Below are positions 7,592 through 17,642 of a DNA stretch of 64,000 nt, piece after piece. The stretch comes from Gammaproteobacteria bacterium. GTDB taxonomy: Bacteria > Pseudomonadota > Gammaproteobacteria > GCA-001735895. The DNA lies in assembly GCA_029862005.1 (NCBI GenBank), contig JAOTYD010000007.1, positions 84,477-148,476 of the forward strand, given 5' to 3'. The number at the start of each line of letters is the position of its first letter. The stretch's first letter is position 1. A model generated the notes under the pieces. That model did no database searches. It saw nothing but the letters and a program-made list of their open reading frames with translations, and was not told the DNA's origin. The translations under genes were made by a program, and so were the position numbers.

Positions 7592-9817
7592 TTGCCGATG
7601 CAAATAAATGAGTCACCTGTAACCTCCGACCTGGTGCTGATCGGGGGAGGGCACAGCCATTTGTTCGTGCTCAAGCACCTGGCGATGAATCCACAGCCCG
7701 GGTTACGCATTACCCTGGTGACGCGTGATCTGCACACGCCTTACTCGGGCATGTTGCCGGGATTTATCGCCGGACACTACCAGTTCGACGAGGTGCACAT
7801 CGATCTGTTACCGCTGGCAAGATTCGCCGGCGCGCGCGTTATTCATGCCGAGGTAACCGCTATCGATGCCGACTGCAAGCAAGTGGCGATTGCGGGACGT
7901 CCGCCCCTCGAATATGACATATTGTCGATCAACACCGGCTCCACGCCCACCAGCCCCCTCGGTGAAGATCTGGAGGACGACCAGTTTGCCGTGAAGCCGG
8001 TCGATCGATTTCTTGAATCCTGGCATCGACTCGAGCAACGACTGCTGGCAAGTGACAGGGATCTGCAGCTGGCTGTGATCGGCGGCGGCGCGGGTGGCGT
8101 CGAGTTAGCCCTGTCATTACAGTATCGTGCAGCGCAGGTGACGCAGTCCCGGGCAGGGCTTCAGCTGTCCATCGTTACCGATCGCGACCGGTTACTGCCA
8201 GGTCACAATCCGCGGGTGCGGGAACTGTTTACGGCAATTCTGCAGGCACGTTCGATCCAGGTGTACTACCAGCATTCGGTAACGCATTTTCACGAACGCT
8301 GCCTGCAAGGAAACTTCAGTACCCCGATCGTTGCCGATGTGGCGATCTGGGCGACGCACGCAAGCCCCGCTACCTGGTTGAGCGATTCTGGCCTGGAATG
8401 CGACGAGCGCGGTTTTATCGCGGTCAATCCCTGTCTGCAGAGCCTCTCGCATGAAGATGTCTTCGCTGCTGGCGACGTGGCCTCGGTCGCCGACTACCCA
8501 AGGCCGAAATCTGGCGTGTTTGCCGTTCGCCAGAGCGTCCCGCTGGCGCACAACCTGGTTCTCAGACACCAGCGACGGCCCCTCAAACCATTCAGACCAC
8601 AAGCCCAGTACCTGTCCCTAATTTCAACTGGGGATCGTTTCGCGGTGGCCAGTCGCGGTTCCTGGGCATTTAGCGGCAAGTGGTGCTGGTGGCTCAAGGA
8701 CCGTATCGATCGTCAGTTTATCCGACGCTTTAGCGAGCTACCCGATATGCCTGGGAGCGACGAAGCCAGCGCGGAAATCGCGCCGATGCGCTGCGGTGGC
8801 TGCGGCTCCAAGGTCGGCAGTGAGATTCTGCAGCAGGTGCTTGATAAGATAAGCCGTAAATATGAAACCGGGTTCGCTGACGGCCTCCAACATCCCGATG
8901 ACGCCGCACTGATAAAAGTTCCACAGGGACAGGAACTGGTTCAGTCAATCGATCATTTTCGCAGCTTCATAGATGATCCCTATCTGTTCGGTAGAATAGC
9001 AGCCAACCACGCCCTCGGGGATCTGCACGCCATGGGTGTGAATGCAGACAGCGCCCTGGTGATTGCAAATGTTGTCTACGGCAGCGAGGCCAAGCAATCC
9101 CAGGACCTGTACCAGTTGATGTCGGGTGTCGCAGAAACCCTGCAGCAAAACAACACGCGCCTGGCTGGTGGCCATAGTGGCGAGGCCAGCCAGATGAGCT
9201 GCGGTCTCAGCGTTAACGGTTTTGCGAGGCCCGAGGACTTGCTCCTGAAATCGGGTATGCGGCCCGGCGATCAACTGATTTTAACCAAGCCGCTCGGGAG
9301 TGGCATATTGTTCGCAGCAGATATGCGCGGCAAAGCCCGGGGTAGCTGGGTCGATGTCGCCATCGAGCAGTTACTGGTTTCCAGCCGGGATGCAGCCAGT
9401 TGCCTGCGACAGTTTCGGGCAAGCGCCTGTACCGATGTTACCGGTTTCGGCTTTGCCGGACACCTGTTCGAACTGGCGCGCAACTCGACTTGTGCAGTCG
9501 AGATATACATCGATCGGATACCGCTGCTTCCCGGTGCAGCGAATCTCGCGCGTCATGGTATCGCCAGTTCACTGCAGCCACAGAACATCCGGATTCGACA
9601 CAGTATCCGGGACAGCGCCAATCTCGCCGCACACGCCAGTTATCCGGTGCTATATGACCCGCAAACTGCGGGGGGGCTGCTCGCAAGTGTTGCCGGAGCG
9701 CAGGCAGATGAATGCTTAATGCAGCTTAAAAACCAGGGTTATAACCATGCTGAGGTTGTTGGACGTGTGATCGAAAGAACCGAATCGAACTCTATTCTCA
9801 ACCTGGTCAATTCCTGA
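7592..9817 (+). CDS. selD: Fusion of NADH-dehydrogenase-like flavoprotein and selenide, water dikinase (SelD)
   Basis: 741 residues. Residues 1 to about 385 are a pyridine-nucleotide disulfide oxidoreductase-type flavoprotein: first dinucleotide site VLIGGGHSHLFVLK, second VIGGGAGGVELAL, and the FAD-binding DVFAAGDVA. From about residue 395 the protein is SelD, which makes selenophosphate from selenide and ATP: MRCGGCGSK has Cys401, Cys404 and Lys407 where the catalytic Cys/Sec and Lys lie, followed by QSIDHFRSF, LGDLHAMG, LAGGHSGE, TDVTGFGFAGH and YDPQTAGGLL. The fusion is a known arrangement, with the front part perhaps supplying reduced selenium. The catalytic position is Cys, not Sec. The last 11 bp overlap the convergent metF-like gene. 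Confidence 0.92.
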   Translation: MPMQINESPVTSDLVLIGGGHSHLFVLKHLAMNPQPGLRITLVTRDLHTPYSGMLPGFIAGHYQFDEVHIDLLPLARFAGARVIHAEVTAIDADCKQVAIAGRPPLEYDILSINTGSTPTSPLGEDLEDDQFAVKPVDRFLESWHRLEQRLLASDRDLQLAVIGGGAGGVELALSLQYRAAQVTQSRAGLQLSIVTDRDRLLPGHNPRVRELFTAILQARSIQVYYQHSVTHFHERCLQGNFSTPIVADVAIWATHASPATWLSDSGLECDERGFIAVNPCLQSLSHEDVFAAGDVASVADYPRPKSGVFAVRQSVPLAHNLVLRHQRRPLKPFRPQAQYLSLISTGDRFAVASRGSWAFSGKWCWWLKDRIDRQFIRRFSELPDMPGSDEASAEIAPMRCGGCGSKVGSEILQQVLDKISRKYETGFADGLQHPDDAALIKVPQGQELVQSIDHFRSFIDDPYLFGRIAANHALGDLHAMGVNADSALVIANVVYGSEAKQSQDLYQLMSGVAETLQQNNTRLAGGHSGEASQMSCGLSVNGFARPEDLLLKSGMRPGDQLILTKPLGSGILFAADMRGKARGSWVDVAIEQLLVSSRDAASCLRQFRASACTDVTGFGFAGHLFELARNSTCAVEIYIDRIPLLPGAANLARHGIASSLQPQNIRIRHSIRDSANLAAHASYPVLYDPQTAGGLLASVAGAQADECLMQLKNQGYNHAEVVGRVIERTESNSILNLVNS

Positions 9818-10727
9818 GTTCTAGCAATCCCGACTCCAGGATAACCTGCGCGCAGGAAGCCTCGCCATGTGGCGCCATCAAGTGGGCGCCCGCGCAGCCC
9901 TCGATTTCAGAGAAACCCTGCAGCAGCTCGGCACAGATAGCGCGTCCCTCGGTTTTTTGATCATCGGCACCCTCGAGACGCTCGATGATTGCATCCGGAA
10001 CATGCACGCCGAACAGGTTGTCGTTCATCCAGCGCGCCGACCTGGCCGATGCCAATGGACCGATGCCGATCAGGAAATGCGCCTGCTCGGTAAATCCGCC
10101 ATCCACCAGGGCCCGGCAATAACGCTTGACCTTGTCGAGTTCAAAACAATACTGGGTCTGAAAAAACTGGGTACCGTTATCGATCTTGGCCTGCAGCCTT
10201 GCAGCGGGCCAGTTTTCGCCCGGCTCTGCCGGCATCTCCGCGGCCCCGAGAAAAATAGCAGGTGCGGGATCGATTTCACGTCCCGACGGATAGGTACCGG
10301 AATCGCGCATATCACGCATCTGGCGCATCAGTTCGCCGCTGTCAATCTCGAATACCTCGGCGGCCTCGGGCTGGTCTCCGGCCGACATCTTGTCGCCGGT
10401 CAGGCATAAGAAGTTGTGTATTCCAAGGGCTGCAGCGCCCAGAACATCACCCTGCAAAGCGAGACGGTTGCGATCGCGTGTGGTTTGTTGAAGTACCGGT
10501 TCGATACCTTCGCGCGCCATAATCGCTGCCGCCGCCAACGCGGACATATGTACCCGGGCACTGGCGCCATCCGTCACGTTTACCGCGTCTGCCAGATCTT
10601 TGAGACATTTCACGCGATCGAGAACTAACTGCGCTGAGGCAGAATCCGGAGGTGAGGTTTCTGCGGTCATCGCGAACTGGCCGTCGGCCAATACCTGGGC
10701 CAGTTTACTCGGGACTGTTTCTGTCAT
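9807..10727 (-). CDS. Methylenetetrahydrofolate reductase family protein
   Basis: 306 residues forming a TIM barrel of the MetF type. Recognisable points are FAMTAETSPPDS (the glutamate of the ETSPP segment is the usual catalytic acid), NVTDGASARVHMS, LQQTTRDRNRLALQGD, LCLTGD and TQFFQTQYCFE. The family reduces 5,10-methylene-THF to 5-methyl-THF with FAD. The EIDPAPAIFLG segment and overall divergence suggest the methylenetetrahydrofolate reductase-like branch seen with one-carbon catabolism rather than housekeeping MetF. Twenty-six bp upstream is the DAHP synthase gene on the same strand. Confidence 0.8.
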   Translation of the reverse strand: MTETVPSKLAQVLADGQFAMTAETSPPDSASAQLVLDRVKCLKDLADAVNVTDGASARVHMSALAAAAIMAREGIEPVLQQTTRDRNRLALQGDVLGAAALGIHNFLCLTGDKMSAGDQPEAAEVFEIDSGELMRQMRDMRDSGTYPSGREIDPAPAIFLGAAEMPAEPGENWPAARLQAKIDNGTQFFQTQYCFELDKVKRYCRALVDGGFTEQAHFLIGIGPLASARSARWMNDNLFGVHVPDAIIERLEGADDQKTEGRAICAELLQGFSEIEGCAGAHLMAPHGEASCAQVILESGLLELRN

Positions 10728-10753
10728 AACGCTTATTCCGGGGAGATGATGGG

Positions 10754-12139
10754 TTAACGGGTTATATTTTCGGGTTTGGCGTGCTTGAGTGCGTCCGCGA
10801 TCAGGTAGGCCAGTTCCAGTACCTGGTCAGCGTTTAACCTCGGATCGCAACTGGTCAGATAACGGGTCGCCAGGTCGGAGTCGGAGATCTGGTAGGCACC
10901 ACCTGTGCACTCGGTAACATGTTCACCAGTCATTTCAAGATGAATACCGCCCGGGTAACTGCCCTCGGCCTGATGCACCTCGAAAAACTGATTGAGTTCG
11001 CGCAGAATATCGTCGAATTGCCGCGTTTTGAATCCGGAGGCTGATTTTACCGTATTGCCATGCATTGGATCCGAAGACCAGACCACCTCGAGCCCTTCTT
11101 TTTGTACAGCGCGAATCAGGCCCGGAAGCAACTCGGGTAACCTGTCTGCACCCATGCGCGTTATCAGGGTCAATCGACCGGGTTCGTTGTCCGGGTTAAG
11201 CGCATCGATAAGACGTAGCAGGTCGTCGGATTTCGTTGCTGGACCGATCTTGACACCGACCGGATTCTCGATCTGCCTAAAGAATGCGACATGCGCATGA
11301 TCGAGTTGGCGCGTGCGCTCGCCGATCCAGACAAAATGTGCCGAGCAGTTATAACATCTGCCGGTGAACGAATCGATGCGCGACAAAGCCTCTTCGTAGT
11401 TCAGCAGCAGTGCCTCGTGTGACGTGTATAACTGGGTTTCACGAATCAGAGGAGAAGTTTGCGAGGTTATCCCGCACACCTCCATGAAACCGAGCGCGTC
11501 CTCGATACGCTCCGACATCTTTTGATAGCGATCCTTGCTGGGGCTGGCTTCGACAAAACTCAGGTTCCAGCGATGTACCTGGTGCAGATCGGCAAATCCG
11601 CCCTGGGCAAAAGCACGCAGCAGGTTTAGCGTCGATGCGCTCTGGTTATAGGCGCGCAGCATACGTTCAGGATCCGGAATCCGGGCTTTGGGGTCAGCAT
11701 CGGGTGCATTGATAATATCGCCTCGAAAACTGGGTAAGGAGTGACCGTCGATCTCCTCAAAATCGGCCGAACGTGGCTTGGCGAACTGGCCTGCCATCCG
11801 TGCGATTTTGGTGACCGGCCGTCGACCGCCAAAAGTCAGGACCACGGCCATCTGCAATAACACCTTGAAGGTATCCCGTATTTTATTGGCGCTAAATTCG
11901 GTGAAGGATTCAGCACAGTCTCCCGCCTGAAGAACAAATCCTTTGCCCGCGGCAACGCTGGCGAGGCTTTGTTTGAGGTCGCGAATTTCCTGCGCAAATA
12001 CCAGCGGTGGCAGCGCGCGCAACTGGTTTTCCACGTCCTCTAAACGGGCCTGATTTGGATAGTCGGGTTGCTGCGAAATCGGAAAATCCCGCCAGCTTGC
12101 AGGCGCGGTATGACCCTTCATTTTGTCATTTTTCGGCAT
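10754..12139 (-). CDS. Class II 3-deoxy-7-phosphoheptulonate (DAHP) synthase
   Basis: 461 residues, typical of the plant/actinobacterial-type (class II) enzyme. Motifs: [74 protein letters not shown] and [10 protein letters not shown]. It condenses PEP and erythrose 4-phosphate, the first step of the shikimate pathway. The erythrose 4-phosphate could come from the transaldolase encoded at 37.4 kb. The class II type differs from the AroF/G/H enzymes of E. coli. Confidence 0.95.
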   Translation of the reverse strand: MPKNDKMKGHTAPASWRDFPISQQPDYPNQARLEDVENQLRALPPLVFAQEIRDLKQSLASVAAGKGFVLQAGDCAESFTEFSANKIRDTFKVLLQMAVVLTFGGRRPVTKIARMAGQFAKPRSADFEEIDGHSLPSFRGDIINAPDADPKARIPDPERMLRAYNQSASTLNLLRAFAQGGFADLHQVHRWNLSFVEASPSKDRYQKMSERIEDALGFMEVCGITSQTSPLIRETQLYTSHEALLLNYEEALSRIDSFTGRCYNCSAHFVWIGERTRQLDHAHVAFFRQIENPVGVKIGPATKSDDLLRLIDALNPDNEPGRLTLITRMGADRLPELLPGLIRAVQKEGLEVVWSSDPMHGNTVKSASGFKTRQFDDILRELNQFFEVHQAEGSYPGGIHLEMTGEHVTECTGGAYQISDSDLATRYLTSCDPRLNADQVLELAYLIADALKHAKPENITR

Positions 12140-12342
12140 CTAAATTAGTGGCCTGGCAAAAACACCTGAAAATGCCTGAATTTAGTGAAAAAGGCTAGTA
12201 AAAACAGTGGATTTCGTGGCTCCTGGCGTTTCCTGGTCACATGCATACCCTGAAAAATGGTGTTAGTATTGGCCGAAGTGTTCGGAATAAAAAAATATGA
12301 CCTGACGCATATAAATCCAGATAAATTCGGAGAGAGTTCGTA

Positions 12343-13521
12343 ATGAAAAAATTAATAATTGCATCAACCCTGCTGGCTTTGTCAGCATCAGTTGTTGCTG
12401 AGGATGTCAAGGTCGGGGTAATTCTCGGCTTTACCGGGCCGATTGAATCGCTTACGCCCGGAATGGCTGCGGGTGCGGAACTCGCACTTTCAGAAGCCTC
12501 CAAATCGGGTAGTTTTCTCGGTGGTAAAACGATTGTCAGTGTACGTGGTGATTCGACCTGTATCGATGCCGCTGCCGCATCGTCTGTCGCCGAGCGTTTA
12601 ATAACTGCTGATGGCGTAGCGGCGATTATGGGTGCCGATTGTTCGGGTGTCACCACTGCGATCGCCAATAATGTCGCGGTGCCAAATGGTGTTGTGATGG
12701 TTTCACCGTCGGCAACATCGCCGGCCTTGTCGACCATCGACGACAAGGGCTATTTCCATCGTACCGCACCCTCTGATGCACGTCAGGGTCAGGTACTGGC
12801 ATCCGTTTTACAAAGCCGGGGTATCGATGAAGTGGCCGTCACCTATACCAATAATGATTATGGCAAGGGCCTCTCCGACTCCTTTACTGCGGCTTTCAAG
12901 GCGCTGGGTGGCAAGGTTTCAATCAGTGCCGCGCATGAAGATGGCAAGGCTGATTACTCGGCCGAAGTCGGTGCCCTGTCTGCCTCGGGTTCAAAGCATC
13001 TTGCGGTTTTTGGATATGTTGACCAGGGCGGCAAAGGGATTATCCAGGCTGCAGTCGATGCCGACGCGTTCGACAGTTTCGTCATGGCTGACGGCATGGT
13101 GGGTGATTCATTGATTGCCGCTATCGGATCGGCGCTCGACGGGTCGATCGCAACCTTGCCAGGCGGCGCATCCGGCGCTGATGCCTTCATGACTTATGCC
13201 GAATCCAAAGGGATTACCGCCGATGGTCCTTTCGTTCCGGAATCCTACGATGCTGCCGCGCTGCTGGTGCTGGCCATGCAGGCTGCGGGCTCCCCGGATC
13301 GAGCAGCATTACAGTCCAAAATGATGATGGTTGCCAATTCACCGGGTAAGAAAATTGGTCCGGGGGAACTTGACAAGGCATTGAAGATTATTGCCGCGGG
13401 CGGTGATGTCGATTACCAGGGCGCAACCAACGTTGAGTTCAACGATGTGGGAGAGGTATTTGGATCCTACAAGGAGCTGGAAATCGGTAACGGCAAGTGG
13501 AATACCATTAAAATCCATTAA
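12343..13521 (+). CDS. Branched-chain amino acid-type ABC transporter substrate-binding protein
   Basis: 392 residues. Signal peptide MKKLIIASTLLALSASVVAE is followed by VKVGVILGFTGPIESLT, the opening of type I periplasmic binding proteins (LivJ/LivK, Peripla_BP_6). Conserved GADCSGVTTAI and VSPSATSPALS lie in lobe 1. It captures an amino acid, amide or similar ligand in the periplasm and delivers it to LivHM. It is unusual in being convergent to the rest of the transporter genes, which it faces tail to tail. A GGAGAG ribosome site precedes the ATG, and a strong terminator follows. Confidence 0.92.
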   Translation: MKKLIIASTLLALSASVVAEDVKVGVILGFTGPIESLTPGMAAGAELALSEASKSGSFLGGKTIVSVRGDSTCIDAAAASSVAERLITADGVAAIMGADCSGVTTAIANNVAVPNGVVMVSPSATSPALSTIDDKGYFHRTAPSDARQGQVLASVLQSRGIDEVAVTYTNNDYGKGLSDSFTAAFKALGGKVSISAAHEDGKADYSAEVGALSASGSKHLAVFGYVDQGGKGIIQAAVDADAFDSFVMADGMVGDSLIAAIGSALDGSIATLPGGASGADAFMTYAESKGITADGPFVPESYDAAALLVLAMQAAGSPDRAALQSKMMMVANSPGKKIGPGELDKALKIIAAGGDVDYQGATNVEFNDVGEVFGSYKELEIGNGKWNTIKIH

Positions 13522-13542
13522 GTTCGGCTCGATTCGATCTGA

Positions 13543-13575
13543 AGCCCGGCCCGGTTTTCGTGGCCGGGCTTTTTT
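13543..13575 (+). terminator. Rho-independent terminator of the substrate-binding protein gene
   Basis: A 9-bp perfect GC-rich stem (AGCCCGGCC with GGCCGGGCT), a 10-base loop and a run of T. It lies 21 bp after the stop codon. On the other strand it lies past the livM stop but lacks a good T run, so it acts mainly on the plus strand. Confidence 0.85.
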
Positions 13576-14947
13576 ATGCCCCCTGTTTTCTGATGGTCTC
13601 GGGCAGAATGCCGCCGGGGCTGAATCGCAGTACCAGTAGCAGCACCAGGCCCATGAAGAACAGCCGCATGTGCTGGGCATTTTCGATCAGGTGAACGCGA
13701 ATGGCATTGCCTTCATCGAGCCAGCTGGTGCCGAACTCCATTATCCATACCCCGATTGGTTCGGCTTCTATCCAGACCAGCCAGATTAAAAATCCGCCGA
13801 GGACTGAACCCATGTTATTGCCCGAGCCGCCGACGATAACCATGACCCAGATCAGGAAGGTATAGCGCAGCGGTTGATAGGAAGTCGGTGTGAACTGTCC
13901 GTCCAGCGTGGTCAGCATCGCGCCCGCGATTCCGATGACCGCGGAACCGATTACGAAAATCTCAAGATGCCGCCGGGTGACATCCTTGCCCATGGCCCCG
14001 GCTGCAGTTTCATTATCGCGGATTGCCCGCATCATTCGTCCCCAGGGCGAATGGAGTGCCTTGACGCTGAGCAGCAGGATGATGATCAGTACACCGGCAA
14101 ACAGCCCGGTGTAACAGAGCTTGACGAAGATGCTTGATCCGTCGATGACAAACTGTTTAAGCGCCTGTTGTTGATCTGCTTCGGCTAGAACCTCGAGCGA
14201 ACCGCGATGCCACCAGCTGATCATTTCGATAAACCAGGGAGCGGTTTGCAGGTCGATCTCGTAAGGTACCGGCCGCGTTAAACCGGTTACATTTTTAACC
14301 CCGCGGGTAAGCCAGTCTTCATTTTTCAAAACGGCAAGAATAATCTCGGAAATACCAAGCGTGGCGATGGCGAGGTAATCGGCGCGCAAGCCCAGCGCTA
14401 CCTTACCGATACACCAGGCAATTCCAGCCGCAACGAGACCACCAAATATCCAGGAAAAAATTATGGGTAATCCCATGCCGCCAAGAAATCCTGTCTTGGC
14501 GGGCTCGATCGATTCGATCGCGGAAACCGCGGGGTCGAGGAACAGGCGGGTCAGCGCGAGGCCGGCGACAATGACCACCGTCAAGGCCAGGCCACGACGC
14601 CGACCAGCTGCGAGTTTGCGAAAACACAGGATCGATAACGCAATGGTCGCGGCAAAACAAAGTGCGGCGACTAACAACCGGCTCCAGCTCGCTTGCCACG
14701 CTTCGGCGATGGGAGCCTGGGAAACCAGTACAGCGCTCATACCGCCCAGTGCCGCAAATCCCATTACGCCGACGTTGAGTAGTCCTGCATATCCCCATTG
14801 CATGTTGACGCCGAGCGCCATCAGTGCCGATATCAGGCATAGATTGAGGATTCCTAGCGACACATTCCAGGACTGCACCACACCGATGATGATCAGTAAC
14901 ACCGCGACCAGGGCAAAGGCGAGCTGGGTTTTTCGCGAATTACTCAT
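13574..14947 (-). CDS. livM: Branched-chain amino acid ABC transporter permease (LivM type)
   Basis: 457 residues from the ATG that overlaps the livH stop (ATGA); the frame remains open upstream, but that region is livH coding. Multi-spanning membrane protein with the LivM landmarks NLCLISALMALGVNMQWGYAGL, ADYLAIATLGISEI, SPWGRMMRAIRDNE (cytoplasmic coupling loop) and GGSGNNMGSVLGG. It is longer than the usual 300-350 residues because of extra hydrophobic and loop segments between about residues 65 and 150 and again around 210-260. It forms the transmembrane channel with LivH. Confidence 0.93.
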   Translation of the reverse strand: MSNSRKTQLAFALVAVLLIIIGVVQSWNVSLGILNLCLISALMALGVNMQWGYAGLLNVGVMGFAALGGMSAVLVSQAPIAEAWQASWSRLLVAALCFAATIALSILCFRKLAAGRRRGLALTVVIVAGLALTRLFLDPAVSAIESIEPAKTGFLGGMGLPIIFSWIFGGLVAAGIAWCIGKVALGLRADYLAIATLGISEIILAVLKNEDWLTRGVKNVTGLTRPVPYEIDLQTAPWFIEMISWWHRGSLEVLAEADQQQALKQFVIDGSSIFVKLCYTGLFAGVLIIILLLSVKALHSPWGRMMRAIRDNETAAGAMGKDVTRRHLEIFVIGSAVIGIAGAMLTTLDGQFTPTSYQPLRYTFLIWVMVIVGGSGNNMGSVLGGFLIWLVWIEAEPIGVWIMEFGTSWLDEGNAIRVHLIENAQHMRLFFMGLVLLLVLRFSPGGILPETIRKQGA

Positions 14948-15966
14948 AACACCTTGCCCCTGAGTATGCCGGTCGGTCTTACCAGTAGCACCAGCACCAG
15001 GATGACAAATGATACCGCGAACTTGTAATCGGTCGACAGCAGTTGCAAAAGGCCGTCTGGTTCGAGGCTTTGCGGTAACAGGTAGATGAAAACCTTCTTG
15101 TAGGCATAGGTGACAATGACTTCGGAGAATGCGATCACGTAACCACCGACAATGGCGCCGATCGGATTGCCGATACCACCAACGATTGCGGCCGCGAACA
15201 TGGGAAGCAATAGCTGCAGGTAGGTGAACGGTTTGAAGCTTTTGTCGAGACCGTAGAGCGTGCCCGCGATAGTTGCGAGGATGGCGGTAATGATCCACGT
15301 CACCATTACAACCCTGTCGGGATCGACACCCGATAACAGCGCCAGGTCCTCGTTATCGGAAAAAGCACGCATCGCCTTACCGGTGCGGGTTTTTTGTAAA
15401 AACCAGAATAACAGGGCGACCAGGATAATGGCGATCACGATCGTCAGTCCTTGCGAGACTTTGATACTGAGCCCCTCGCTTAAACCAGTCATGGATTTGA
15501 AGTCGCGGGCACGCACGATAAATCTCTCGCCGTCGAGAAAACGCTGGTCGTTGGGCCCGATGACGAAGCGCACGATACCGTTGGTCATGAACATGACACC
15601 CATCGAAGCGATCATGAAGGTTACCGGCACGGCCTTGTTATGCCGGTAGTAACGGTAGACGGTTTTGTCAGTGGCCACGAGCAACAGGATGGTCGCCACG
15701 ATGCCGATCGGCAGTGCCAGCAGGGCGGTCGGCAGGGGCCCGAGGTTGATACCTTGCGCCTGCAGCCACCAGGTCACCAGGATTGTAATCATGGTGCCGA
15801 AAGCCATGGTATCGCCGTGGGCGAAGTTGGCAAAACGCAGGATGCCGAACACCAGTGTAATACCAAGTGCACCGAGCGCGAGTTGCGAACCGTATGACAG
15901 TCCCGGGATTATGACAAAGTTGAGTAACAGGACCACCGCGCTGGCAAAATCGGTAACGGCTTCCAT
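14944..15966 (-). CDS. livH: Branched-chain amino acid ABC transporter permease (LivH type)
   Basis: 340 residues, eight or more membrane segments. Landmarks are GSQLALGALGITLVFGILR, FANFAHGDTMAFG, TRTGKAMRAFSDNEDLALLSG (the coupling loop to the ATPase) and FAAAIVGGIGNPIGAIVGG. It is the second half of the permease pair. Its ATG is directly preceded by the stop of livF upstream, and its stop overlaps the start of livM, so livG-livF-livH-livM is a compact operon. Confidence 0.94.
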   Translation of the reverse strand: MEAVTDFASAVVLLLNFVIIPGLSYGSQLALGALGITLVFGILRFANFAHGDTMAFGTMITILVTWWLQAQGINLGPLPTALLALPIGIVATILLLVATDKTVYRYYRHNKAVPVTFMIASMGVMFMTNGIVRFVIGPNDQRFLDGERFIVRARDFKSMTGLSEGLSIKVSQGLTIVIAIILVALLFWFLQKTRTGKAMRAFSDNEDLALLSGVDPDRVVMVTWIITAILATIAGTLYGLDKSFKPFTYLQLLLPMFAAAIVGGIGNPIGAIVGGYVIAFSEVIVTYAYKKVFIYLLPQSLEPDGLLQLLSTDYKFAVSFVILVLVLLVRPTGILRGKVL

Positions 15967-16671
15967 TTAACCCCCGAGGAAGGAGCGTCGCACTTCCGGA
16001 TCGGCGAGCAACGCCGCACCGGTATCGGTATGGCGATTCTCGCCGATCACCATTACAAACCCGCGATCGGCGATATGCAGTGCCTGGCGAGCGTTTTGCT
16101 CAACCATGAGAATCGCGACACCGGTTTGTCGCACTTCGAGAATGCGATCGAACAACTCGTCCATGACGATTGGTGAGACCCCGGCAGTGGGTTCATCGAG
16201 CATCAGTACTTCGGGCTGTGACATCAGCGCACGCCCGACTGCAACCTGCTGGCGTTGTCCGCCGGAGAGCTCGCCGGCAAGTTGATCTTTTTTATCCCCC
16301 AGGATCGGGAACAACGCGTAAATTTGTTCGAGTGTTTCACTGATATCGTCATTACGCAGAAATGCACCCATTTCGAGATTTTCGAGTACGGTCATGCTAG
16401 TAAATACGTTGCTTATCTGCGGGACGAAAGCAATTCCCTCGGCGATGCGATCCTGCGGTGACAGCCGCGATATGTCTTTGCCGCGAAACTTTATTTCACC
16501 CTGTTTCAGGTCGAGCATGCCGAGCAGGGCACGCATGGCGGTCGACTTTCCGGCGCCATTAGGACCGACGATGACCGCGATTTCACCCTCGTTGACATCG
16601 ATGCTGCAGCCCTTGAGAATATCCGCCCCGCCATAACCGCCAACCATGTTTTCTCCGCTGAGAAAACTCAC
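15967..16671 (-). CDS. livF: Branched-chain amino acid ABC transporter ATP-binding protein (LivF type)
   Basis: 234 residues. Walker A GPNGAGKST, Q-loop VPQISNVF, signature LSGGQRQQVAVGRAL, Walker B VLMLDEPTAGVSP and the H-loop region follow in order. One of the two ATPases that power LivHM. It abuts livH without a gap and overlaps livG by 4 bp. Confidence 0.95.
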   Translation of the reverse strand: MSFLSGENMVGGYGGADILKGCSIDVNEGEIAVIVGPNGAGKSTAMRALLGMLDLKQGEIKFRGKDISRLSPQDRIAEGIAFVPQISNVFTSMTVLENLEMGAFLRNDDISETLEQIYALFPILGDKKDQLAGELSGGQRQQVAVGRALMSQPEVLMLDEPTAGVSPIVMDELFDRILEVRQTGVAILMVEQNARQALHIADRGFVMVIGENRHTDTGAALLADPEVRRSFLGG

Positions 16672-17447
16672 GCGATCGCTCCCTTGTTTTTCAAACCGCG
16701 CCCGAGATAGGCCTCGATGACCTCCTCGTTATTTTTTACCTCGTCAGCCGTACCCTGCGCCAGCACCGCACCCTCGGCCATGCAGATCACCGGCTCACAA
16801 AGACGCGAGATGAAGTCCATGTCATGCTCGATCATGCAGAAGGTGTAATTCTTTTCGCGGTTTAGCTTGATAATCGCATCGCCGATCTCGCGCAACAGGG
16901 TTCGATTCACGCCGGCACCGACCTCGTCCAGAAAAACCACCTTGGCATCAACCATCATGGTTCGACCGAGTTCAAGCAGTTTCTTTTGTCCCCCGGATAG
17001 ATTGCCGGCAATTTCGTCGGCGATGTGACCGAGGTTCAGAAATTCGATCACCTCCATCGCGCGTTCATTGATGCGCTGTTCTTCGCGATCGACCTGCCGG
17101 CGTCGAAACCATGCATTAACCAGGTTTTCCCCGGATTGATGCGCCGGCACCATCATCAGGTTTTCGACTACCGACAACCTTGTAAATTCTTGTGCTATCT
17201 GGAAAGTGCGCAGCAGACCCTTGTTGAACAGTTGATGTGGCTTGAGACCGGTAATTTCTTCATCATCGAGATAAATTCGACCTGCGCTCGGCTCGTAGAG
17301 CCCGGCTATGGTATTGAACAGCGTCGTCTTGCCAGCTCCGTTGGGGCCGATCAGGCCGGTGATCGAACCCTCGGCAATCTCTATCGAGACATGATCGACC
17401 GCTTTCAAGCCACCAAAGTGCTTGCAAACATTTTCAATCCGAATCAT
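16668..17447 (-). CDS. livG: Branched-chain amino acid ABC transporter ATP-binding protein (LivG type)
   Basis: 259 residues. Walker A GPNGAGKTT, signature NLSGGQKKLLELGRTM, Walker B VVFLDEVGAGVN and switch histidine IEHDMDF. LivG proteins have the longer insertion after the Q-loop seen here (VPAHQSGENLVNAWFRRRQVDREE). The usual DEP after Walker B is DEV, a modest change. First gene of the operon; the 195-bp intergenic space to the divergent ribonucleotide reductase gene must hold its promoter, but no strong consensus stood out. Confidence 0.95.
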   Translation of the reverse strand: MIRIENVCKHFGGLKAVDHVSIEIAEGSITGLIGPNGAGKTTLFNTIAGLYEPSAGRIYLDDEEITGLKPHQLFNKGLLRTFQIAQEFTRLSVVENLMMVPAHQSGENLVNAWFRRRQVDREEQRINERAMEVIEFLNLGHIADEIAGNLSGGQKKLLELGRTMMVDAKVVFLDEVGAGVNRTLLREIGDAIIKLNREKNYTFCMIEHDMDFISRLCEPVICMAEGAVLAQGTADEVKNNEEVIEAYLGRGLKNKGAIA

Positions 17448-17642
17448 CGAACAAGGTAAACTAACATGGTAATCACAGTAACAAACTAATTATTGTCCGG
17501 TTGCACTGCATGTTAGCGAATTCGATTTATGAACGCGAAATATAATCGATCGACCCTGAAGACGCGCATATGATGCCTTTGATCAGGTAGCCCGTAGCCG
17601 GAATGGTGTGTAAGCTTGGTAGTTGAGCGGATAAAACCAGCC

